A stretch of DNA of 64,000 nt, from contig NC_091876.1 of assembly GCF_019399895.1 (NCBI RefSeq), positions 930,001 to 994,000 on the forward strand. Reading direction: 5' to 3'. Source of the DNA: Cardiocondyla obscurior (Eukaryota; Arthropoda; Insecta; Hymenoptera; Formicidae). The translations under genes were made by a program, and so were the position numbers. Shown here in pieces: positions 1 to 10,453 of this stretch; positions within the stretch are counted from its first letter, which is position 1; each line of letters starts with the position of its first letter. The notes under the pieces were generated by a model. It was not told the DNA's origin, searched no databases, and saw nothing but the letters and a program-made list of their open reading frames with translations.

Positions 1-3000
1 ATCAAGTAAGGTCCTTCCCAATTACTTTGCAATTTAGGAGCCTTACCTCTAACTCTACAAGGATTAAAAAACCAAACCTTCTGTCCCTCTTGGAATAAAA
101 CATCTCTAACATTCCTGTCATAAAACGCCTTAACACGAGAGGACTTAACCGCCATCTTCCTCCTGACTTGAGAATGGATTTCATCAAGCCTTTGTCTTAA
201 ACCCCTAACAAACTCTCCTTGAGAAGCTGAAAACTGAGAAGACTGAGGAGGCATTCCCCGCGTCAAATCTAACGGTAACCTTAAATCCCTGCCAAAACAA
301 AGCTCCGCGGGAGAAACCTCAGTAACCTCATGCTTCGAAGACCTATAAGCTAACAACAACATTGAAATCCAACGATCCCAATCCTTTTGATTTTCTGAAA
401 CAAATTTTGAAAGATATTCCAAAACTGTACGATGCTGTCGCTCCACCTGCCCATCCGATTGTGGATGTAAAACAGTAGTCCTAGTTTTCCTAACCCCCAA
501 AAAATTCAACAACTCTTTCAAAAGACCGGACTCAAAGTTTCGTCCCTGATCTGTATGTATTTCCTCAGGAACTCCAAATCTTGAAATAATTTCTCTAACA
601 AAAACTTCAGCTACCGTTCTTGCTCTAATATTCCTCACCGGAAATGCTTCCACCTATTTAGAAAAACAATCTACAATCACCAAAAGAAACCTATTCCCAG
701 AAGAAGATATAGGAAAAGGACCAAGAACGTCCATCTGTAATCTCTGAAACGGAGATCCAACATTGTAAATTTGCAAAGAAGATTTTCCTTTGCCGGAAGG
801 TCCCTTCTTTGAACAACAAACCGAACACGAACGACACCAATCCTCTACATCTTGTTTGCAAGAAACCCAATAAAAACGCTTCCGAATTCTATCTAAAGTC
901 TTATTGATTCCAAAGTGCCCAACCGAAGGAGAATCATGGGCATCAGCCAGAACCCCCTTAATCCGTTTACGAGGAACCACTAACTGAAACAGCACCTTCC
1001 TTAAATTTGGAGCTATCCATTTCTTATAAAGAACTCCGTTCTCTAAAACAAGGGAATCCCAATATGAATTAAGAACTCTTCCCGTTGTATCTGAAGAAGA
1101 AAATTCCGAACGGAAAAGACGTTCCCCAGACTCTTTCGCCCGTATTAAAACATTAAGACTCGGATCCTCCCGCTGATCCTTCTTCCAAAGATCTAACTCT
1201 TCTTCTTGGAAGACTATTCGAGCCACAGTCTCCCCTCCTTCGGGAAGACTTTTTTGCTTAACCCTAAAACAATACCGACAGTTTTCCGCTTCACAAAGCC
1301 GTCTCGATAAACCATCGGCATTCCCATGAGAAGTCCCCTTCCTATAAGCAATTTCGAACTGAAATTGTTGTAATCTTTCTACCCAGCGAGCTAACTGACC
1401 CTCGAGTTCCTTAAAAGACAAGAGCCACCTTAAAGAAATATGATCCATGCGAATTAAAAATTTCCCTCCTAAAAGAAAATGACGAAAAGATTTGACTGCA
1501 TCTACAATGGCTAAAAGCTCGCGTCGAGTAACACAATAATTCCTTTCAGACTTCGATAAAACCCGACTGAAATACGCTATAACTTTCTCCTCATCCCCTT
1601 GCTTCTGTGAAAGAACAGCCCCGATTCCTATTCCAGAAGCATCAATATCTAAAATAAACTGACCTTCTTCCTTCGGGAACGCTAACACTGGAGGAGAAGT
1701 TAAGGCCCGCTTCAAGGATTCAAAAGCCTCCTGACAATCATTCGTCCAAGAAAATTTCACCAAATTTCCCGTCAAATAATGAAGTGGCTTCGCTATCGAA
1801 GAAAAACCTTTCACGAATCTCCGATAATACGAGCAAAAACCTAAGAAGCTTCTCAATTGCTTCTTCGTATGAGGAACTGGCCAATCTATTACTGCTGCTA
1901 CTTTCTCCTGATCAGTAGCTACCCCTTCTGAAGAAACCACGTGACCTAAGTATTTAACTTTCCTACTGAAAAGAACACACTTCCCTGAATTGATTTTTAA
2001 ATTAAATTTTCTTAAACGAAGAAACACCTCATTAAGATTCTCCATAAGTCCTTCGAAACTTCTTCTAAAAACTATCACATCATCTAAATACACAAAACAA
2101 CTCTTAGAAAGAAGCCCTTCTAAAACCCTTTCCATAAATCGTTCAAAAGTTGCCGGAGCATTTGTGAGACCAAAAGGCATGACAGTGAATTGCCAAAGTC
2201 CTTTTCCTATGGAAAAAGCCGTTTTCTCCTTGTCCCTTGGATCCATCCTGATTTGCCAATACCCACTCTTAAGATCAAGAGTAGCAAACCAGGAATTCCC
2301 AGCCAAACGATCTAAAATATCATCTATCCTCGGCAGAGGAAAAGAATCTTTTACCGTAACCGCATTAACTTTCCTATAATCGACGCAGAATCTAATTGTC
2401 CCATCCTTCTTTTTAACCAAAACTGCTGGAGAAACCCAAAGACTTCGCGACTCCTCAATTACCCCACGGTTCTTCATGTCTTCGATAATTCCATCAACCT
2501 CATCCCTCATTCGAAAAGGAATCCGACGAGGAACCTGTCTAATCGGAAGAGCGTCCGCTACATCAATCTTATGTTTCACTAATTCGCAATTCCCTGCAAC
2601 AATTTCCTCCGAAAATGTCCCTTGAAATTCTTTAAAGAATAAAGAAGCTACATTCTTCTGCTCATCATTTAATTCTTTCAAGCTTTCTTCAAAAAGCTTC
2701 TGAGGAAAAGAAGAATTCACCCCGGAAGTCTGTTCGACTCTGGCCACCCTCAAAAAATTCCGACAAGAACCAAAAGCTTCGTAAAAAATTTTGGAAAAAC
2801 CAACCTTCCTCAGAAAATCCGCCCCGAGAAGGCAATTATCCGAAATCTCCGCTACAAACATGCTCATTTTAAGAGTAAACTTTCCTACCTCCATAGAAAC
2901 TTTAGCTTCTCCTCTAATGGAAACATCCTCCCCTGTAGGATATCGAAATCTTAGCCTCTCTCTAAGCGATTGCAAAACTAAATTCCCCTCTCCGAAAAAC

Positions 3001-3185
3001 CTAGAACTCAAAATAGTAATATCAGAGCCCGTGTCAACCCTGAAATTACATTCCCTACCATTAATTTTTCCTGCAAAACAAAAATCACGTGAAGAATAGC
3101 CGATTCTTCTGGAAAATAACTCTCTCGGGGCCCCCTTTACTTTAGCCGACCCCCCCCCGAAGAGGTCGACTATTCCGAGTTTCCC
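1..3185 (-). pseudogene. pol: Pol polyprotein of gypsy element 1 (PR-RT-RNaseH-IN), integrase nonsense codon, 3' end truncated by window
   Basis: The aspartic protease motif DTGSD is near 3035, upstream of the first Met codon at 3009-3011, so translation must enter from gag. RT follows with the LDLKSGYWQI block and the FVYLDD catalytic box near 2090. RNase H has the LDIDASG motif near 1645. The integrase HHCC finger (H...CRSCSVC) lies near 820-920 and the catalytic core begins near 700. At 654-656 a TAG replaces the Trp expected after the FSK motif. Beyond it the same frame stays open to the window edge, through the integrase core (HTDQG and QSDGQVER motifs) and C-terminal region. This is therefore one point mutation and not a real terminus. 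Pol enters by -1 frameshift at 3179-3185. It is a multidomain replication enzyme, inactive in this copy as written. Confidence 0.9.
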
Positions 3186-4227
3186 TTACGGGTAGGGCAC
3201 TGATTTTGGAAGTGTCCTGGCTTCCCACAAAGCCAACACTCTCCTCGAGCCCCCTTCGTCTCCCGAAAAACTTATTCCCTTTATACTTCCTAGGATTTAC
3301 CGAATTTTCCCCCTTTCCTTCGTTTTCCTTAACGTCCTCCCTGGACTTTTCCGAACGAAAAGAATTAAAATTCCTAAAAGAACTCGCGCGCCCCTGAAAA
3401 CCTGACACTCTCCTATCGAAAGATTCCCCGAAAATCGTCCCGATCACTTTCGATCTCTCGATCGCCTTCTTAAGTGAAGAGATTCCTTCTAATTGCAACG
3501 TTCTCTTAACCCTACCATCTAACAACGCAGAAATAAACTGAGCACAAGCGATCTTGTCCCGTACCTCATAGGGACATTCAGGATAAGCTAATTGAGACAA
3601 TCGCTCTAATTCCGTCCCAAAAAAAGCAAAATCTTCCCCCTCCTTCTGTCTCCGATTTGTAAAAAGTGAATAATAATTCTGAGAAGACCGCGGTTCCCCG
3701 AAACATAACTCGAGCTTTGCTTTTAGCTCCGCGTAGCCCATGCCCTCGGAATCCTGAAAGGAACAGAGAACCGAACGCGCTCTGCCCCGAAGACAAGAAA
3801 CAAGGGCAACAGTCCTCGCCTCCGGTCCCCACTGCTTCGCCCGAGCGATCAAATCAAATTGAGAGAAAAACTCCCGCAATGGAACGGAACCGTCGTATGT
3901 GTCTAATTTCAAATTCAACCCGGACACGAAACGCGCGTCACCCTCAACCGGAGGGACATCCGGAACGAAACTCGCGCCCCCCTCCGCCGAAAGAACACCG
4001 GAGACGCGCGAAAAATTATTAGAGGGACTTAGCTGCAGGATTCGGCTCTGCATCCTCGTGATCGCATCATCACGCAGACGAATCTCGGCCCGCAGACTCT
4101 CCTCCCTCTGCTCCTGCTCGACCCGCAGCTGACGCATCTCCTGGCGGAGCGACTCGAACGCCGCCGCCTCAGACAAAGCAGGATCCTCCTGACGGGATCG
4201 CCTCCTCTTCGCCGCATGCGTAGCCAT
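3170..4227 (-). pseudogene. gag: Gag of gypsy element 1, with a frameshift before the zinc knuckle
   Basis: The start is the ATG at 4225-4227, which overlaps the primer binding site. The N-terminus is basic (AAKRRRSRQ), then comes an Arg/Glu-rich coiled coil (about residues 20-65), then a Retrotrans_gag-type helical domain (about residues 100-260, with LKLDTYDGSVPLREFFSQF). The long frame runs to a TAA at 3142-3144 but contains no zinc knuckle. A perfect CCHC knuckle (CWLCGKPGHFQNQC, C-x2-C-x4-H-x4-C) lies near 3190-3240 in the neighbouring frame. The switch falls near a G run at 3250-3254, so a one-base deletion there is the simplest explanation. The gag frame with the knuckle ends at TAG 3170-3172, just after the slippery heptamer. 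Gag forms the particle and binds RNA. Confidence 0.85.
3179..3185 (-). promoter_or_regulatory. Putative -1 ribosomal frameshift heptamer G GGA AAC at gag/pol junction
   Basis: On the minus strand the heptamer GGGAAAC is phased G GGA AAC in the frame that carries the gag zinc knuckle. The gag stop (TAG, 3170-3172) is three codons downstream. The -1 frame after the slip is exactly the pol frame. The pol frame is closed by a TAA just upstream of the heptamer, which fits an entry point. GGGAAAC is a classic X XXY YYZ slippery sequence. Confidence 0.75.
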
Positions 4228-4243
4228 CCCGGACGAGCCCCCA
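4226..4243 (-). other. Primer binding site, tRNA-Pro type
   Basis: The plus strand reads ATCCCGGACGAGCCCCCA, which matches the 3' end of tRNA-Pro including CCA. On the element's own strand this is TGGGGGCTCGTCCGGGAT, three bases inside the LTR end. It overlaps the gag ATG. Confidence 0.82.
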
Positions 4244-4246
4244 AAA

Positions 4247-4536
4247 TGTTACGCCGGGAACGGGTCGGCGAACGTCTCCGCGTTCGCGTCTCTTTCTCAC
4301 ACTCACACACTTACACTCGCGGCGCTTGAGCTCCGCGAAAGAAAGAGACGATTTATAAAAAGGAACGTGAACAATTTAATTAGAGCATGCAAAACGATAC
4401 AACGACTGCACCGATTCAAGACACGGGCAGAACTGTCATTTAGTCACAATCAATAAACTTCGTCCCCTAGCAACGGGGAACCGAATCCTCGGAGCGAGCC
4501 GGCAGCTTCACGCTGCTCCGTATACCGGGCGTAACA
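4247..4536 (-). repeat. 5' LTR of gypsy element 1 (290 bp)
   Basis: The ends are the perfect inverted pair TGTTACGCC...GGCGTAACA. Its inner edge lies three bases from the primer binding site. The outer edge joins directly to an ATATAT tract. No second LTR is in the window. Confidence 0.88.
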
Positions 4537-4579
<43 letters not shown>

Positions 4580-4585
4580 TATATA
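4537..4585. repeat. (AT)n microsatellite, target of two insertions
   Basis: An AT dinucleotide run with a single G interruption lies between gypsy element 1 and the foldback MITE. A second AT run (5070-5107) lies on the far side of the MITE. The MITE therefore split an AT tract, and the gypsy element landed in the same tract. Confidence 0.9.
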
Positions 4586-5066
4586 CAGGGTGTTTGAAAT
4601 AAGGTTTCCTTCCCGGTAACTGTAGATAGATATCGGGAATACAAATCGAAAAGTCAGATATCATTTAGTGAAATTCGTAACCGTTACCGAGTAAGAAATT
4701 ACTGAATTTTGACGAATTAGCGCGGAGCACATAATAAGTCGGGCGCGGCAGGTGAGAGCGGGTGGGCCTTAGGGAGAGAACGGGGGTGAAACGCCGCGCG
4801 ACAATTGTCTATCACACCACGCGTTGACTCCTCCCACCCCCACCCCACAATTGTCGCGCGGCGTTTCACCCCCGTTTTCTCCCTAAGGCCCACCCGCTCT
4901 CACCTGCCGCGCCCGACTTATTATGTGCTCCGCGCTAATTCGTCAAAATTCAGTAATTTCTTACTCGGTAACGGTTACGAATTTCACTAAATGATATTTG
5001 ACTTTTCGATTTGTATTTCCGATATCTATCTACAGTTACCGGGAAGGAAACCTTATTTCAAACACC

Positions 5067-5069
<3 letters not shown>
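4586..5069. mobile_element. Foldback MITE (TA target duplication, 223-bp arms)
   Basis: The left arm 4586-4808 and the right arm 4847-5069 are reverse complements with only about three mismatches, separated by a 38-bp spacer. The ends are CAGGGTGTTTGAAAT and its complement, flanked by TA. TA duplication and CAGGGTG ends suggest a Tc1/mariner-superfamily non-autonomous element; this is inference. It contains no credible gene. Confidence 0.9.
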
Positions 5070-5116
<47 letters not shown>

Positions 5117-5142
5117 TATAAAAAAATTTTTAATTTATTAAT

Positions 5143-5310
5143 TTTTTTAACAAACCCTGATAATGTATTCCTTAAAGACCCTCATATTATTTCCTTGTAA
5201 GGCCCTGATATGTTTTCGTTATAAGGCCCTAATATTAATTCTTTATAAGGTTCTAATATGATTTTCTCATAAGGCCCTGATATTATTTCCTCTAAGGTAC
5301 TCTTAAACCA
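5143..5310. repeat. Degenerate ~24-bp tandem repeat
   Basis: About six or seven imperfect copies of a unit with the core TAAGGCCCTGATATTATTTC occur in a row. A related inverted piece of the core appears near 5392-5402. The function is unknown. Confidence 0.6.
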
Positions 5311-5393
5311 AATGTTTCGTTTCCTTTTCTGGCCCTAGTCATTTATCCTTACAAGGACCCGATTAATTTTAAGGAAAATTAATCGGTTCCTTA

Positions 5394-5702
5394 TCAGGGC
5401 CCTATTATTTTTTCTACACGGGATATCTTGGGCTGCACTTTTTCTTTGTCTGCTTTTACTCTAGTAATATGTGCTCTTAATAATGTACGCAGTTCTTCAA
5501 TCAATGCAGTTTCACTGAATGGTATATTCAGGTTTCGTAAAATTTGCTGAAGCTGCGGCTTTGTCTGGTCTTGAATCCAGGCTGTCTTGTGAGGTCGATT
5601 TGTTTGGTGCTCCTCCCGCTCGTACTTAGTTGTGACATTTAATGTAATTAGTAAGAAGTCACTGACTATTATGTGGAGAACGATTACGGTGTTATTAAAC
5701 AC
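5394..5702 (-). pseudogene. Probable retrotransposon gag N-terminal fragment
   Basis: A 102-codon minus-strand frame has a SAP-like two-helix segment (LQQILRNLNIPFSE...LIEELRTLL), like the N-termini of many insect gypsy Gag proteins. A primer-site-like sequence and an LTR-like end lie just upstream (5782-5935). The frame ends where it meets the 24-bp repeat core. It could also be a chance frame. No other gag domain is present. Confidence 0.4.
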
Positions 5703-5781
5703 TAACTAGTCCACTATACATGTTTCATCAACAGCACGGTAATCTGAGTCGTATACATTGTAAACTAGACACACGCGTGTA

Positions 5782-5799
5782 CGTGGTCCCTCGTCGCCA
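5782..5799 (-). other. Candidate primer binding site (tRNA-Ser type)
   Basis: The plus strand reads CGTGGTCCCTCGTCGCCA, ending in CCA, four bases from a TGTTAT motif that could be an LTR end. CCTCGTCG+CCA resembles the acceptor end of tRNA-Ser(GCT) as I recall it. That assignment needs a tRNA comparison. Confidence 0.4.
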
Positions 5800-5803
5800 A
5801 AAT

Positions 5804-5935
5804 TGTTATGTATTGGAGAAGAATAAATCACTCTTGTTTATATATACTAAGTTTATTACTAGAGATATTAATGGTAAGATGGTCCAGGTGAGACTGACTG
5901 CTGTCTGAGACATTAAGCAGTGCGAAAATATAACA
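5804..5935 (-). repeat. Candidate LTR remnant
   Basis: It is bounded by TGTTAT and ATAACA. On the minus strand it holds a TATATAAA box. At 132 bp it is short for an LTR, so the outer edge may be wrong or the copy may be internally deleted. From 5936 to 6200 I see only AT-rich sequence with no recognisable feature. Confidence 0.35.
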
Positions 5936-6218
5936 AAGAGAATTGATAGAGAAGCATGCGTGTCAAACTACTATACTATGTGCATACATTGATTAGAAGC
6001 CTTGAACGCTAAACATTACACTAGATGAGATTATTGATTTTTTCTGTTACCATCGGGGACCGAACTGAATAAGCTATATGATTTTATCGATCGAATATCG
6101 ACGGGGGAACAGTTACTAATTAGCTATATTTAATTATTAATTTTAAAATACCCTTCCTCCTTGATTTTGAAAAAGGTGGTGAACCAAGTCTTTAGCGGGG
6201 ACAAGAGGATTCACATCC

Positions 6219-6255
6219 TATAAAAGAGCGTGCGAAGAAGCGCGAAAAATCATTT
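6219..6255 (+). promoter_or_regulatory. Core promoter: TATA box plus initiator
   Basis: TATAAAAG at 6219-6226 is followed by TCATTT (initiator consensus TCAKTY) with the A at 6252, 33 nt from the start of the TATA box. The same arrangement occurs at 38170/38204 inside the long LTR. A possible splice donor (AAG|GTAAAT) is at 6471. Confidence 0.55.
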
Positions 6256-6753
6256 TGGAGCGATTATTTGGGAACTATCATTATCATTATCATTTGGAGT
6301 TATCGAACAAAGCGGTTGATGGTCAGAAAGAGTTTGATTGATTCCGATTGAGTTTTGAGGAATAATTGAGCGAGAGAACTGAGAAAATTGAGCTAAAGAT
6401 TTTGAGAGATCGAGAGTTGAAAATCCATTGAAAATTGTGAGAGATTTAATATTTTAATTTGAAATTTAAGGTAAATATTTTAATTTTAAATAAATTGTTA
6501 TTGTTAATTTAATTTGAATATTTTATTTTAATTAAATTCGATTTTGTTGGACTTTAAATTGAAGAAAGTTGAGTTAATTTGTTATTAGTTATTATTTATT
6601 GTGGTACTCCTTGGAAGTGTTTCTGTAGAACCTTGCGAACGAAGAGTGTCGCGTTTGGTTTGGTCGCTTCTTTATGAAGCGCGCGCAGAAAGATTTTTGG
6701 AGATTTTCTGCTGCCGTTGCTAAGTAAATAAACTAAGATTTTGGAATTTTTAA

Positions 6754-7005
6754 ATGAAGAAACGCGCCGGTAAACGAGTTCAGAAAAAACGACTCCGATA
6801 CCAAGTCAAAAGAGCCCTTGAAACAGAACAAAATCCTTTTTCCCTAATCCAGAAATTAAATCAAATAATTAATTTTATTAAACCAAAGTATAAATTAATT
6901 CTGATTGATTTCCAGATCAATTATCCGAATTTTAATAATATTCTTAAAACAAATCTGCGTTTTGTGATTTATAGAAATCTCCATCTTTTCGGTTCAAACG
7001 ATTAA
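6754..7005 (+). CDS. Small basic ORF, unknown, in a retroelement-like fragment
   Basis: The 83-codon ORF starts at an ATG. It begins with a strongly basic stretch (KKRAGKRVQKKRLRYQVKR) followed by Ile/Leu/Asn-rich sequence. It lies about 500 nt downstream of the promoter at 6219, and the block ends at 7101 with GACGTGACA, close to the GACGTAACA terminus of the long LTR at 37420-40086. The order promoter, leader, ORF, terminus parallels that LTR, but I see no convincing protein similarity. It may be a decayed relative or a chance frame. Confidence 0.3.
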   Translation: MKKRAGKRVQKKRLRYQVKRALETEQNPFSLIQKLNQIINFIKPKYKLILIDFQINYPNFNNILKTNLRFVIYRNLHLFGSND

Positions 7006-7101
7006 AAATTAATTTCACAATCCTTATCCGGTCCCGGGTTAAATTCTTAAATGAATTGACTCAAAAACGGACTAAATAATTACGTTTATCAGGACGTGAC
7101 A

Positions 7102-8989
7102 ACTTCTTCCCTCCTTCGCCCTTTCCTTTATTTCTTCGCAGCACTATTTAGCTAACTCTCCTCCTTTCCCTTCTTCTAGACGTTTTTCATACTTCCACGC
7201 CCTCATCTCTGCTTTTCCCTTCAGTTTATCCCTCTGTAACTTCTCTTTCACCATATATCCTGGTACGTATCATTTAACCCCCAGCACCCATCTCAGGTAT
7301 CTTTCCTGCAGTATCTCTACCTCCTCCCTTTCCTTCCACCCCCATATTTCCACACCATAATTAACAATCGACCATATCAGTTTGTCAAATAGCCATTGTC
7401 TTCTACTCCAATCTTTTCCGAACTTTCTTTTGCCTATACTCCATACCTGTCCCATTATTTTTGCCGCTCTTTTTACCCTGTTTTTTACATGCTCCCTCTG
7501 TTCCCCCGGGGAACTTTCCCGTTTTTCATGATTATATATCCCAAATATTTAAAACTTTTTAATTTTTCTATTTCCTCCCCTTTCCAAACCCACTTTACCT
7601 TCTTCCATCTTCCTCCACACTTTCAACATCTCATTATTTTTGTCTTATTTATGTTCACTTCTAGACCTTTCTCCTTCACATAGTTCTCTATATTTTTAAT
7701 CATTCCTTTCATTCCCGCCTCATTTTCTGCCATCAATGCAATGTCGTCCGCGTACGCCAGCGAGTAAAATCTTCTGTCTTTTATTGTAAGAAACATGTGT
7801 GCACATTGAAAATGATTGCCACGGGAGTGCTCCCGCCGAGAGACGCTGGCAGCAACCAGAAAACGGAACGTGGCCCCTCAGCACGGCTTCTAAAGGAATT
7901 ACACCGCGGGAGTTGGAAGGAGAATAACCGCGGCTAAAGATCTCGAGCACGAAAAGGCGGGCACTTGTAATACAGAGCTGTGGCAAGCAAGCCACTGTGT
8001 AATAAATCAGATTTATTAGAAACCTTTAGTCCGCTTTACAAGTATTCACTCTATCCTCGTTTGCGTTCGAGTCTTGCGGCGCCTAGCAAGCCCTCGATAT
8101 TCCGCGCATAAATTAAATTCGAATTATAACTCGGTCTTGTACCTTACATTATCTTGATCCCTCTCCATCCTCCCTTTTCTAATTTTTCATTCAAATCTGC
8201 CAATATAAGAGTGAACATCCTCGGACTAAGCGGGCAACCCTGTCTTACTCCCCTTGTCCAAAAACTTTTCCCTTCCTTCTCCTTTACTTTAACTGTATTC
8301 ACTGTTTCCTTCAAAATTTCTTCACACCTTCTTATTAATCCCTTCCTTACCCCCCTTTTTTTCATTGCTTCCACCAATTTTTTTTTGTCCACAAACTCAA
8401 AAGCCACCCTCATATCAATAAATGCTATTACCATTTTTCCTTCCTTTTCTTCTATCTTCTTATTTATCAAATAATTTAATACATATATTTGATCCACTGT
8501 CCTCATGTCTCTTCTAAAACCGGCCTGACTCCGTGGCAATATTCCTTTCTCTTCTACATCCTTCCTTAATCTTTTCGCTAACACAGATGCGTACACTTTG
8601 TAAGCTGTCTATGTCAGCGTTATCTTTCTATAATCTTCTATCTTTTCCTTTTTTCCCTTTTTCAGCACTGGGAGCACCACTCCTTCTCTCCATTCTCCCG
8701 GTATCCCCTCTCTACTCCATACCTTCTTACACATTTCCCATAACTTCTCTTTTACTTCCACCCCTCCTTATTTCCGAATTTTATTTTCTAGTTTATCACT
8801 CCCTGCCGCCTTTTCTTTTTTTTAACTTTCTTATTACTCTCTCAAACTCTTCTCTCTCTATATCTTCTTCTTCATCATCTTCTCTATTTCCTCTTATCTC
8901 CCCCCTCTACTCTCCATTCCACTCCACCTAACATATCTCTGAATAACCGTCTCATTCTTTAATCTTTATTTTTTCTTCTACTTTCTTCC
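7102..8989 (-). pseudogene. LINE A, 3' half: reverse transcriptase and C-terminal domain
   Basis: Read right to left, this holds the RT of a non-LTR retrotransposon: an RT N-terminal region with many stops, then QAGFRR, AFIDM, VRQGCPLSPRMF and, after the solo LTR, the YADDIALMA catalytic box near 7740-7754. A C-terminal segment (IVNYGVEIWGWKE) is near 7330-7380. It is interrupted at 7785-8148 by a solo LTR, and removing that LTR brings the RT frame together again. In-frame stops (for example near 8605) show it is dead. Its 5' half is at 33185-34240. The family resembles LINEs common in ant genomes, from memory. Confidence 0.85.
7785..8148. mobile_element. Solo LTR (364 bp) with TTAT target duplication
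   Basis: The ends are TGTAAG...CTTACA. It is flanked on both sides by TTAT (7781-7784 and 8149-8152). It sits inside the LINE A RT gene a few codons upstream of the YADD box, and the RT frame is continuous when it and one TTAT are skipped. The parent family is unknown. Confidence 0.88.
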
Positions 8990-9065
8990 TTTTTTTCCAC
9001 TCTTGGAGCCACGAGACCTTGCCGTTGGTGAGTGGGCTTAGCCGGGAGGACGGAGGGAATCGCGC

Positions 9066-9090
9066 CCGTCACCAACTAGTTTGGTGACGG
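9066..9090. other. Perfect 10-bp hairpin in LINE B leader
   Basis: CCGTCACCAA and TTGGTGACGG pair perfectly around a 5-nt loop. It lies in the GC-rich leader upstream of the first coding remnants. The role is unknown. Confidence 0.6.
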
Positions 9091-9464
9091 ACGGGATCCC
9101 GTCGCCTGCCTCACGGCGAGTAAAAGAGCTAACGGGGCGTACTTTGCTGTATTGGCTTAATCCGCCCCGAGTATGACTGAAGAGGATCTCTATAAACGGG
9201 CTCTCCTCGGTGCATGGGACTCTCCGCGAGGAGAGTATGAATGAAAGTGAAGACGTGGGGCGGGTTGTTCTACCGGTGACCAAGGAGTGGCTCACCCAAA
9301 CCAAGGTGTTTGGACCGTGCCGAGAGCTGCGTGGCGCAGGGGGAGCTGCGTCTTGAACGGTCACTCCTGGACACTGGGCGAAATCCAGGAGTAAGAAGCC
9401 AAGCCCCAGGCAACGCGGCTCTGCCCGGGTGATATCGCGCTTCCGCGACACTCGTGGGAACAAC

Positions 9465-10453
9465 ATGGAACCAGACGAAATCAACAAATTAAATTTAACC
9501 AACACCCTCCAGGGCGGGGCCTCGGAAGAGAGCCTTCGACCGGAGGTCAACCTTGGGGATGGGGCGGGACCCTCGGGGGACCGTACCAAAACCAAAAATA
9601 AGAGAAGCGGGGCTGCGAGGCGCTGTTTAAAGAAGCAGCTGCAGGGGGAGAAGGGGGGTTAGCAAGTGACTCCCCTGGATCAACCGCAGCTGCTCAGGAA
9701 AGGGGGGGTGGTGGGGCCCGGCCAGGGACGTGCAAACGGATTAGGTCGGACCACACGACTCCCAGTCCCAATGACTGCCGGGGCAAGAGACCTAAGGTCA
9801 CTGACCAGGGATCATATGCTTAGGCAGCCAGAGGATTGTCAGGCTAGCCTTCGTATTAGAGGGCTATCCTGACAAAAAGTTGGGGGCTGAGGAGGTCGCC
9901 CGGATCAGGAAAGTGATCCGAGAAAGCATCCTCCAGCTCCCGGAGGGTCGAGGGCCCCGATCTTTTCCGGGTCATGGGAGAGGGACGGGGCCCTCGTGTT
10001 CGCCTGCACCGACGAGGAGACTGGGATCTGGCTGAAAAGCCAGGCCCCGGGCTTCAAGTTGGAGGCGGGACCTCTACGCGTGCTGCCGGCGGAGGAGCTT
10101 CCAAAGCGCCACCGCCTAATGGTGCACGTGGAGGAACCGGGGCTGTCTGCCCAGGAAGCCTTGAGGCTCTTGGACAGACAGAACAAGGATCTCGAAGCCG
10201 GGGGGTGGCTCATCACCCGGGGGAGCGAGAGGGGAGATGAAACAGGCTCTCATTTTGCTTGGTGGGTGGGACATCCCTCGAGGCACTGAGAGCCTGCGGG
10301 TTCAGGCCCTACTGCGGGACTGGTCGGGCGGCTGTAAAGCTGCTTGACAAAGACCGCAAGAAGGGTTCTGAAGAGGGGGGCAAAACGGTCCCCCTCGAGG
10401 TGCGCCACCTTGTCGTGGTGAGGGGGCACAGTAAGCACGTTGCTTTCTGCTAA
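9465..10453 (+). pseudogene. DUF4780-like protein, degenerate
   Basis: The frame opens with MEPDEINKLNLTNTL and a Lys/Arg-rich segment, then is broken by stops and shifts. A GKRPKVTDQGSYA segment is followed by ALV.EGYPDKKL and IRKVIRESIL in another frame near 9840-9930. The last open stretch (9990-10289, then a shift to 10453) reads VFACTDEETGIWLKSQAPGF and RHRLMVHVEE. These blocks fit, from memory, the DUF4780 domain common in insect retroelement-associated ORFs. It lies just upstream of LINE B ORF1. It may be an extra ORF of LINE B or a separate older insertion. Confidence 0.5.

Larger units (their letters stand above)
1..4536 (-). mobile_element. Ty3/gypsy LTR retrotransposon, element 1 (3' part outside window)
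   Basis: On the minus strand, from right to left, there is an LTR (4247-4536), a primer binding site, gag, a -1 frameshift site, and pol with protease, RT, RNase H and integrase in the Ty3/gypsy order. The integrase C-terminus, any env and the 3' LTR lie beyond position 1. The LTR abuts an (AT)n tract, so the element seems to have inserted into that microsatellite. The copy is damaged by one frameshift in gag and one nonsense codon in integrase. Order and motifs are seen directly; the family assignment is by domain order. Confidence 0.93.

Noticed and set aside
3151..3159. G9 run as the gag/pol frameshift cause in element 1
   Set aside because: The frame with the zinc knuckle reaches pol by a -1 slip at GGGAAAC; the G run is downstream and reads through in the pol frame.
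7396..8931. Several plus-strand hydrophobic ORFs (Phe/Leu/Ser-rich)
   Set aside because: They are complements of purine-rich LINE A coding sequence.
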